Assembly (NCBI GenBank): GCA_009775195.1
Contig: VSPF01000081.1
Coordinates: forward strand, 1 to 13,423
Direction of reading: 5' to 3'
Origin: Muribaculaceae bacterium
GTDB taxonomy: Bacteria > Bacteroidota > Bacteroidia > Bacteroidales > Muribaculaceae
DNA length: 13,423 nucleotides
Each line of letters begins with the position of its first letter. Positions within the stretch are counted from its first letter, which is position 1. The notes beneath the pieces are model-generated. The model saw only the letters and a list, made by a program, of their open reading frames with translations. It was not told where the DNA came from and ran no database searches. The position numbers and the translations under genes are program-made. Positions 7,971-13,423 of the stretch are shown here, in pieces.

Positions 7971-9449
7971 ATGGATTACTCACAATTTTTAGCTATGAAG
8001 CAAGAAATCGGCCTATTGGTCGTTTTCCTGCTGGTGTTCCTCTACGACACCTTCATGCCACGAGGGGCTCAGAAAAGTCTGCCCGTCTTTACCACGGTAC
8101 TCATGCTGCTCGTCACCCTCGGTGGTTTCTGCAGCTATTGCCTCGCTCCCTGCTGTGAGACTTCGGCTTTCGCTGGGATGTATGCCACCTCGCCGGTTAT
8201 GGCAGCAATTAAGAATATCCTCAATGTCGGTGTCGTAATCGTGCTGATACAGTCAATCAAATGGACTAACAGCACCGATATGACCATGCGTCGCGGCGAG
8301 TTCTACGAGCTGTTGCTCGTCACTCTCTTCGGCATGTACCTGATGATTTCGGGCCGTCACTTCCTATTGTTTATCATTGGTCTCGAGAGTGCTTCGCTGC
8401 CCCTCGCTGCCATGGTCGCTCTCGACAAAAACCGCTATGAGAGCCACGAGGCCGCTGTCAAGTACATACTTACCGCTGTATTCTCGTCGGCAATCTTCAT
8501 GTTGGGCCTGTCGTTTGTCTATGGCCTGACCGGGTCGATGTACTTCAACGATATTTACTTTGCGCTGACCGGCCAGCACAGCACGCTGCTTGTAATGGCA
8601 ATAGCATTTGTAATCGCCGGCATAGGTTTCAAATTGTCGCTCGTTCCCTTCCACCTCTGGACAGCCGACGTTTACCAGGGTGCCCCCACCTCGGTCACCT
8701 CGTACCTGTCGGTTATCTCTAAGGGTGCAACCGCCTTTGCCTTCCTCGTTGTGATGAGCCAGGTATTCGGTGCCCTCTATTCCCAGGTATGGGAGTGGAT
8801 GCTCTATGCGCTGATTATCCTCACCATCACAGTCGGCAACCTCTTCGCAATCCGCCAGCGCAACATGAAGCGTTTCCTCGCCTTCTCGTCGATTTCGCAG
8901 GCGGGTTACATCATGCTCGGTGTGATAGCCTATAACGCCATGGGCCTTGCCGCGCTGATGTACTACGTACTGGTCTACATCTTCTCTAACCTTGCAGCCT
9001 TCGGTGTGATTGGTGCAATCGAGAATGCCACAGGCAAAGTGTCGATGGACGATTACAAGGGTCTCTACAAGACCAATCCGCGCCTGTCGGTAGCGATGAT
9101 GCTTGCCATGTTCTCTCTCGCAGGTATTCCTCCCTTCGCCGGATTTTTCTCGAAGTTCTTTATCTTCACCGGCGCCATCAACCAGGGTTCGACCGCAATC
9201 TACGTGCTCGTGCTTATCGCACTTATCAACACCATTGTGTCGCTCTACTACTACCTGCTGGTTGTGAAGGCAATGTTTATCAGCGAAGACGAGTGCGTGA
9301 TTGGCAACTTCCGCTCGGCCTTTAGCGAACGCCTGGGCCTGTGGATTACCGTTGGCGGCATACTCGTACTCGGTATCGTCAGCTTCTTCTACAGCTCGTT
9401 GCTCGACCTGACAGCGGTTAGCCAGATGACGGCTTACTTCATCGGTTAA
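7971..9449 (+). CDS. nuoN: NADH-quinone oxidoreductase subunit N (antiporter-like)
   Basis: NuoN (492 aa; ND2 homologue) is the antiporter-like subunit nearest the quinone end of the complex I membrane arm. Key residues are present: E139 in 'FIIGLESASLPLAAMV' (helix 5), K221 in 'GIGFKLSLVPFHLWTADVYQ' (helix 7), K251 in 'SVISKGATAF' (helix 8), K300 in 'NMKRFLAFSSISQAGY', and K395 in 'IPPFAGFFSKFFIF' (helix 12). They match E133, K217, K247 and K395 of E. coli in context. The start at 7971 (MDYSQFLAMK) lies 20 nt after nuoM; an in-frame ATG at residue 9 is a less likely alternative. It is the last gene of the cluster, and the stop is followed within about 25 nt by a strong terminator hairpin, which marks the operon end. 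Confidence 0.96.
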   Translation: MDYSQFLAMKQEIGLLVVFLLVFLYDTFMPRGAQKSLPVFTTVLMLLVTLGGFCSYCLAPCCETSAFAGMYATSPVMAAIKNILNVGVVIVLIQSIKWTNSTDMTMRRGEFYELLLVTLFGMYLMISGRHFLLFIIGLESASLPLAAMVALDKNRYESHEAAVKYILTAVFSSAIFMLGLSFVYGLTGSMYFNDIYFALTGQHSTLLVMAIAFVIAGIGFKLSLVPFHLWTADVYQGAPTSVTSYLSVISKGATAFAFLVVMSQVFGALYSQVWEWMLYALIILTITVGNLFAIRQRNMKRFLAFSSISQAGYIMLGVIAYNAMGLAALMYYVLVYIFSNLAAFGVIGAIENATGKVSMDDYKGLYKTNPRLSVAMMLAMFSLAGIPPFAGFFSKFFIFTGAINQGSTAIYVLVLIALINTIVSLYYYLLVVKAMFISEDECVIGNFRSAFSERLGLWITVGGILVLGIVSFFYSSLLDLTAVSQMTAYFIG

Positions 9450-9470
9450 ACGGGTTCTCGATAAATTTTT

Positions 9471-9504
9471 AAGGCTCCCCGATGTCTTTTCGGGGAGCTT
9501 TTTT
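9471..9504 (+). terminator. Rho-independent terminator ending the nuo cluster
   Basis: A perfect 9-bp GC-rich stem, GCTCCCCGA (9474-9482) with TCGGGGAGC (9490-9498), encloses a 7-nt loop and is followed by six T residues (9499-9504). It lies 25 nt after the nuoN stop and reads on the + strand. The next ATG is only 19 nt beyond the T-run. Confidence 0.93.
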
Positions 9505-9523
9505 ATAACCAAAATCTGAAATT

Positions 9524-10948
9524 ATGAAAAAAACATTGATTAGTCTTGCCTTCGGTTTGATGGCCCTTGGCGTATTTGCCGACGAAATATATGTGTCGCC
9601 TGACGGCGATGATGCTGCAAACGGTCAGAAAGAGACCCCGTATCGCACAATCCGCAAGGCTATCGAGGATGCCACTCCGGGCACTACGATTTATCTTCGC
9701 GGTGGCAGATATATGCCTACCGAGGCCGACGTGATGTATCGCGGTGCCGAAAAGGTGTATGATTGTGTGTATTACCTCGATAAAAACGGCAGAGCCGGCT
9801 CACCGATAACATTGAGCGGCTACCCGGGCGAGGATGTGGTCATCGACCTTTCGCAAGTCAGGCCCGACGCCCGAGTCATGGGCTTCAATGTCAATGGCGA
9901 TTACTGGCACTTGCGCGATTTTGATATTGTAGGCATACAGGTCACCCAGACCGGGCACACGCAGAGTATCAACGTCGGCTTGTTTGGCGGTTCGAACTGC
10001 GTGATTGAGCGCGTCAACATGCACGATGGCATGGGTATAGGCGTATATGCCACCAAGGGCAGCAACAACCTTGTGCTCAATTGCGATGCCTACAACAACT
10101 ACGACCCGGTGTCGGAGGGTGGCTATGGCGGCAACTGCGACGGCTTCGGTTTCCATCTCAACGGCCGCAACTATATCGGTAACAGGTTGTATGGCTGTCG
10201 TGCATGGCGCAATAGCGACGACGGCTTCGACCTGATTAACAACAATTCGCCCGTGACTATCGAGAATTGCTGGGCATGGGAAAACGGCTATGATGCCGAC
10301 CTGGTGTCGCGTGGCGACGGTACCGGTTTCAAATCGGGCGGTTTCGGCATGAAGACAGTCAAGGCCGGAACCGTGGCGCCGCGAAATGTGGTGACGAACT
10401 GCATTGCATGGTCTAACAAGCAAAACGGTTTCTATGCAAATCATCATCTCGGAGGGCTCGATTTCAAGAATTGCTCGTCGTATCAGAACAAACGAAACTT
10501 CAACATGGTCAACCGTAAGTCTATCGACGAGGCGGTCGACGTGCCTGGCTATGCTCATCACCTGTCCGACAACCTGTCGTACCGTCCCGAGCTTTCCGAC
10601 GCCGACTGTGTGAATATCAACACATCGTTGTGCACACTCGAAAATAATACATTCCTGCCCTCGGTCGCTGTCGGCGAGGCCGACTTCGAAAGCCTCGATG
10701 CAAGCCAGTTACTCCGTCCGCGCAAGGCCGACGGTTCGCTGCCCAATCTCACTTTCATGCGTCTGCGTGCCGATTCACCGCTTTATGGAAGGGGTGTAGG
10801 TTATTTGTTTGGCGAAAGTACATCGGGCATGGTAAGTGTGGAGGCACAGGGCAATGATGCCAAATATTATAATCTGATGGGAGTTTGCGTAGAGCACCCT
10901 GCCGACGGTATCTTTATCTGCTCGGGTCAAAAAGTTTATGTGCCGTGA
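9524..10948 (+). CDS. Secreted PL9-family pectate lyase-like right-handed beta-helix protein
   Basis: A 474-residue exported protein resembling polysaccharide lyase family 9, which cleaves pectate/polygalacturonate by Ca2+-dependent beta-elimination. Residues 1-19 form a signal peptide (MKK, hydrophobic core, cleavage after VFA). The mature protein opens with 'YVSPDGDDAANG...TPYRTIRKAI', the usual start of secreted beta-helix lyases, and coils with N/D ladders follow (about 120-330). The residues used by the Dickeya PL9 enzyme Pel9A for Ca2+ (D209, D233, D234, D237) and as catalytic base (K273) have clear counterparts: D206 in 'NCDGFGF', D232/D233/D236 in 'NSDDGFDLI', and K270 in 'GTGFKSGG', with nearly identical spacing. 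The C-terminal 27 residues ('YYNLMGVCVEHPADGIFI') form a tail shared with the next gene. No SusC/SusD genes are adjacent. Family confidence is high; exact substrate is inferred. Confidence 0.85.
   Translation: MKKTLISLAFGLMALGVFADEIYVSPDGDDAANGQKETPYRTIRKAIEDATPGTTIYLRGGRYMPTEADVMYRGAEKVYDCVYYLDKNGRAGSPITLSGYPGEDVVIDLSQVRPDARVMGFNVNGDYWHLRDFDIVGIQVTQTGHTQSINVGLFGGSNCVIERVNMHDGMGIGVYATKGSNNLVLNCDAYNNYDPVSEGGYGGNCDGFGFHLNGRNYIGNRLYGCRAWRNSDDGFDLINNNSPVTIENCWAWENGYDADLVSRGDGTGFKSGGFGMKTVKAGTVAPRNVVTNCIAWSNKQNGFYANHHLGGLDFKNCSSYQNKRNFNMVNRKSIDEAVDVPGYAHHLSDNLSYRPELSDADCVNINTSLCTLENNTFLPSVAVGEADFESLDASQLLRPRKADGSLPNLTFMRLRADSPLYGRGVGYLFGESTSGMVSVEAQGNDAKYYNLMGVCVEHPADGIFICSGQKVYVP
10865..10945 (+). 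repeat. Shared C-terminal sorting-like tail, copy 1 (in the PL9 protein)
   Basis: Residues 448-474 of the PL9 protein, YYNLMGVCVEHPADGIFI followed by SGQKVYVP, match the end of the downstream LRR protein at the pattern YYNL-x-G-x2-V-x2-P-x2-GI-x-I...G-x-K. The rest of the two proteins is unrelated, so this is a portable tail. It resembles tails seen on many exported Bacteroidales proteins and may be a type IX secretion-like signal; that role is inferred. Confidence 0.7.
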
Positions 10949-11034
10949 GTTTGGTGCCGTAGATAAAGTTGGTGAGATACAGGAAATTTAACATTTATTT
11001 TGTATCAATCATAGATTAGTGGCAAATTATTTAT

Positions 11035-11043
11035 TACATTTGC
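11035..11043 (+). promoter_or_regulatory. Bacteroidetes-type -7 promoter element (TAnnTTTGY) upstream of the LRR gene
   Basis: TACATTTGC is an exact match to the Bacteroidetes primary sigma -7 consensus TAnnTTTGY. It sits 43 nt before the ATG at 11087, within an AT-rich 138-nt intergenic region with no + strand terminator. The -33 element is weak: there is no TTTG at the ideal spacing, only ATTAG at 11015-11019. The LRR gene therefore probably has its own transcript with a short leader of about 35-40 nt. Confidence 0.55.
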
Positions 11044-11086
11044 AACGAGAAGTTAATAAAAACCAACATATAAGAGCAAAACGAAT

Positions 11087-13318
11087 ATGATTAGAAATCT
11101 ACTCCGCACTGTGATGGTAGGTATGGCGGCGCTTACCGGTCTCGCAGGTATGGCCCAGACCATCACGATGACCACCGATGCCCCGGCAGGTACCAAATTG
11201 CGTATATACCTTGAGCCCTTCAACAGCCAGACTGTTACGGGCGCTGACAAGAGTGATTTTGCGTTTGAATATATTTCCAAGGGCCCCGGTTCGGTGATAA
11301 CAGTTACCGGCGACCTCGAGCAGGCCGAAGTGTACGGCAACCAGCTTACCTCGCTCAAAATCGACGGTGCCAAAGACTTGTTCATTCTCAAATGTAACGA
11401 CAACAAGCTTACGAGCCTCGACGTTGCCAACTGCCCTGCGCTGGTAAACCTCTATGCCCAGAACAACGACCTTACGGCCATTAACCTTGCTTCCAACTCT
11501 AAGTTGGAGAAAGTTGACCTGTCGGGCAACAAGCTCGAAAGTGTCGTTGCCGGCGTACTTCCGGCACTGACGTTCCTCGACCTTGGTAAGAATAACCTTA
11601 GCGAGGCCGAGCTTGGCGGATGCACCGCTGTCGAAGAGCTGAGGCTTAACAACAATAACTTTGAGTTCGTAGACCTTTCGGCCAATACAAAACTATATGA
11701 CTTGCGTATCTATGGTAACAAAATCAGTGGTCAGGATATGGATGATTTTTGTGAGGCCATAGTCAAACCTACAGGTGGGGCCTCGTTCTACGCCCTCTAT
11801 ATAGTCAATACCCTCGACCCGGCCGAAGGCAACCTCTGCACGGCTGCCAACGTGGCATATCTCCACGATGTGAAAGACTGGGGCGTGCTCGACTGGTACG
11901 ACGGAGAGATAATCAACGGTATTCGCGGCAAAGTGTACTATGGCTGTGACGTGGCTCCGTCGGTCAACGAGAATCACCAGATTACTCTCAAAACATCTCG
12001 GGCCGTCGGCGAAAAGATGTCGCTCATAGTCAAGTCGCAGGCCGATTTGCGTTTCGATGGCCTGAAGGAGCCTGTCAAGGTTGGCTCTGACAAAGCTGCC
12101 GAGTATACGCTGACGTCGCAGACGGTGACTATCTATGGCGATGTCGACGAACTACAGTGCCAGGGTAACGACCTGACCGCATTGAGCTTCTTCGGCACAC
12201 CCGTCCTGACCAAACTCAATTGCTCCGACAATAAAATCGAGCATCTCAGCCTTGTCAACTGTAAGACTATCACCGAGGTATCGGCTCAGAAAAACGCGCT
12301 CAAGACCATGACCCTGCAGGGTTGCGATGCCCTTTCGCAGGTAAATGTATATGATAACGCCCTCAAAGGTTTTGCGATGACCAATTTCATGCGTTCTCTC
12401 CCGACAAGCAAGGATGGTGCGCTCCGAATCATCGATACCGAGTCGAAGACAGAGCAAAATGTTGCAACTACAACCGATGTCAAGATAGCCACCGACAAAG
12501 GCTGGGGCGTATGGGACTATTTTGGCGGAGGAAACTACGGTATCGGCAAACGCTATGCCGGTAGCGAGCCGACCGGTGATGAAGACACCCGCTACCTCGC
12601 CGCCACGACGGCATCGGCCAACCAGGTGCAAATCGAACTGGCAGGTGAAAATATTTCGGAAACACAGATGCCTGTTGTCGAGAACGCCACCATCGCGCAA
12701 TGGACGGGCCGTGCCATGCAGCTCAATGTGACCCCGGGTCAGGAATTTAAGATTTATGGCGATATTACCGAAATCCAGGGCGCCGTGTGCGACCTCGCGT
12801 CGGTCGATATCACCCGTCTACCAAATCTTAACTACTTTATGATGTTCGGCTCCGGCCTGTCCTCGCTCGACCTTAGCCAGAGTATCGGCCTTGTGACACT
12901 CAATGTTGCCGACAATGCATTGACCACGCTTGATTTTTCGAACTGTCCGAATCTCAAACAGGTACTTTGCTATGGCAATAATATCAGCGGGGCCAACATG
13001 ACAGCCATGATGAACTCGCTTATCGAACGCACCGAGGCCGACTATGGCAGCATAATCGTTTACGACGGTAAATACGACTATGAGCACAACGTGTGCCTGA
13101 CTACCGATGTGGCCATAGCCATGAACAAATGGTGGGCAGTATACGAGGTAGACGGTAATACCTACAAACAATATTTCGGTGTCAGCGGCATCGAGGATGT
13201 TGATGTCGAAAATGTTGCCCCTGTCTACTACAACCTCCAGGGCATACGGGTAGACAATCCTGAGCACGGCATATATATCGAGCGTCGTGGCAACAAGACA
13301 GCCAAGGTGATGTTCTGA
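11087..13318 (+). CDS. Secreted leucine-rich repeat protein with three tandem modules and a C-terminal sorting-like tail
   Basis: A 743-residue exported protein of unknown function. Residues 1-23 form a signal peptide (cleavage likely after GMA, giving QTITM). It contains three copies of a composite module: a beta segment ending in I/V-x-GD ('VTGDLEQAEVYGN' at 73, 'IYGDVDELQCQGN' at 349, 'IYGDITEIQGAVC' at 556); a run of exact 21-residue LRRs of the form LxxLdlsxcxxLxxLxvxxNx (six at 87-212, three at 363-425, three at 570-632); and a closing segment ending in 'KDWGVLDWYDG', 'KGWGVWDYFGG' or 'KWWAVYEVDG' (to about 272, 480 and 690). The last 30 residues ('YYNLQGIRVDNPEHGIYI...') match the tail of the PL9 protein. 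A surface-exposed binding or adhesion role is a guess; no catalytic motif is visible. It has its own promoter-like element upstream. Confidence 0.88.
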   Translation: MIRNLLRTVMVGMAALTGLAGMAQTITMTTDAPAGTKLRIYLEPFNSQTVTGADKSDFAFEYISKGPGSVITVTGDLEQAEVYGNQLTSLKIDGAKDLFILKCNDNKLTSLDVANCPALVNLYAQNNDLTAINLASNSKLEKVDLSGNKLESVVAGVLPALTFLDLGKNNLSEAELGGCTAVEELRLNNNNFEFVDLSANTKLYDLRIYGNKISGQDMDDFCEAIVKPTGGASFYALYIVNTLDPAEGNLCTAANVAYLHDVKDWGVLDWYDGEIINGIRGKVYYGCDVAPSVNENHQITLKTSRAVGEKMSLIVKSQADLRFDGLKEPVKVGSDKAAEYTLTSQTVTIYGDVDELQCQGNDLTALSFFGTPVLTKLNCSDNKIEHLSLVNCKTITEVSAQKNALKTMTLQGCDALSQVNVYDNALKGFAMTNFMRSLPTSKDGALRIIDTESKTEQNVATTTDVKIATDKGWGVWDYFGGGNYGIGKRYAGSEPTGDEDTRYLAATTASANQVQIELAGENISETQMPVVENATIAQWTGRAMQLNVTPGQEFKIYGDITEIQGAVCDLASVDITRLPNLNYFMMFGSGLSSLDLSQSIGLVTLNVADNALTTLDFSNCPNLKQVLCYGNNISGANMTAMMNSLIERTEADYGSIIVYDGKYDYEHNVCLTTDVAIAMNKWWAVYEVDGNTYKQYFGVSGIEDVDVENVAPVYYNLQGIRVDNPEHGIYIERRGNKTAKVMF
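11345..11722 (+). repeat. LRR array, module 1 (six 21-residue repeats)
   Basis: Residues 87-212 are six consecutive 21-residue leucine-rich repeats starting at L87, L108, L129, L150, L171 and F192, with no insertions. A typical unit is 'LTSLDVANCPALVNLYAQNND', in which the final Asn-x forms the LRR asparagine turn. A seventh, partial unit begins at I213 ('ISGQDMDD'). Confidence 0.9.
12173..12361 (+). repeat. LRR array, module 2 (three 21-residue repeats)
   Basis: Residues 363-425 are three exact 21-residue repeats starting at L363, I384 and L405, running into 'LKGFAMTNFM', which aligns with 'ISGQDMDDF' of module 1 and 'ISGANMTAMM' of module 3. Confidence 0.85.
12794..12982 (+). repeat. LRR array, module 3 (three 21-residue repeats)
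   Basis: Residues 570-632 are three exact 21-residue repeats starting at L570, L591 and L612, followed by I633 'ISGANMTAMM'. The first unit is the most degenerate ('LASVDITRLPNLNYFMMFGS'). Confidence 0.85.
13226..13315 (+). repeat. Shared C-terminal sorting-like tail, copy 2 (in the LRR protein)
   Basis: Residues 714-743 of the LRR protein, YYNLQGIRVDNPEHGIYI then RRGNKTAKVMF, are the second copy of the tail seen at the end of the PL9 protein. It includes three extra residues before the final G-x-K. It is preceded by an acidic linker ('GIEDVDVENVAP'). Confidence 0.7.
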
Positions 13319-13342
13319 CCCTTAACCTCGATTAAATAACTT

Positions 13343-13395
13343 AAAAAATTGCAGATTCTAAATCGAAGTGCAAAACTAGACTAGATAATCTGCAA
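13343..13395 (-). terminator. Probable intrinsic terminator of a minus-strand gene lying right of the window
   Basis: A perfect 9-bp inverted repeat, TTGCAGATT (13349-13357) and AATCTGCAA (13387-13395), is flanked on its left by six A residues (13343-13348). Read on the minus strand this is a stem followed by six T residues, as in a factor-independent terminator. The 29-nt loop is long and the stem AT-rich, so strength is uncertain. No T-run follows on the + strand. This implies a gene convergent with the LRR gene. Confidence 0.45.
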
Positions 13396-13423
13396 CATCT
13401 CTTAGCAAGGAGAGAGGGATTGC

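Noticed and set aside
10949..11034. Terminator after the PL9 gene
   Set aside because: No GC-rich hairpin followed by a T-run was found between the PL9 stop and the promoter-like element, so read-through into the LRR gene cannot be excluded.
13398..13415. TCTCT/AGAGA hairpin and a resemblance of 'GGAGAGAGGGATT' to the reverse complement of a tRNA 3' end
   Set aside because: The stem is only 5 bp. As a tRNA, the T-loop would lack the near-invariant A58, and the body of the gene lies outside the window.

Overview
The window reads as chromosomal DNA of a Bacteroidales bacterium, most likely Muribaculaceae or a close relative. This is inferred from a split F-type ATPase operon in delta-alpha-gamma order, gene starts with AT-rich leaders and no clear Shine-Dalgarno, a TAnnTTTG-type promoter element, an 11-subunit-style nuo cluster, and two secreted proteins sharing a 'YYNLxG...GIxI' C-terminal tail common in that order. 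No 16S or marker-tree evidence is available here.

Region 1 (1-2857): the 3' end of the atp operon on the + strand, with atpH (delta, 5'-truncated by the window edge), atpA (alpha) and atpG (gamma). Region 2 (2925-9449): nuoI-J-K-L-M-N, encoding the 2x[4Fe-4S] ferredoxin-like subunit and the membrane proton-pumping subunits of complex I, packed with 4-36 nt gaps and closed by a strong intrinsic terminator (about 9471-9504). nuoA, B, C/D and H, which normally precede nuoI in this phylum, are absent; atpG lies only 67 nt upstream of nuoI. Proton-pumping and ATP-synthesising machinery are therefore directly adjacent, possibly co-transcribed.

Region 3 (9524-13318): two secreted-protein genes on the same strand. 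The first is a family PL9 pectate lyase-like right-handed beta-helix enzyme with its Ca2+/catalytic residues intact. The second is a 743-residue protein built from three repeated modules, each a beta segment, a run of exact 21-residue leucine-rich repeats and a conserved closing segment. Both end in a similar C-terminal tail of about 27-30 residues, suggesting a common sorting or anchoring route. Region 4 (13319-13423): non-coding on the + strand, holding an inverted repeat that reads as a terminator for a minus-strand gene lying to the right.

Most notable observations: the nuo cluster begins at nuoI next to atpG; NuoM has Leu where the key pumping lysine of transmembrane helix 7 is expected; NuoI has an Ala/Lys/Glu-rich C-terminal extension; the LRR protein has a three-fold modular architecture; two neighbouring secreted proteins share a C-terminal tail; and the PL9 gene starts 19 nt after the nuo terminator. 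I see no CRISPR array, recognisable mobile element or defence system. No gene-free stretch exceeds 300 bases; the longest are 10949-11086 and 13319-13423.
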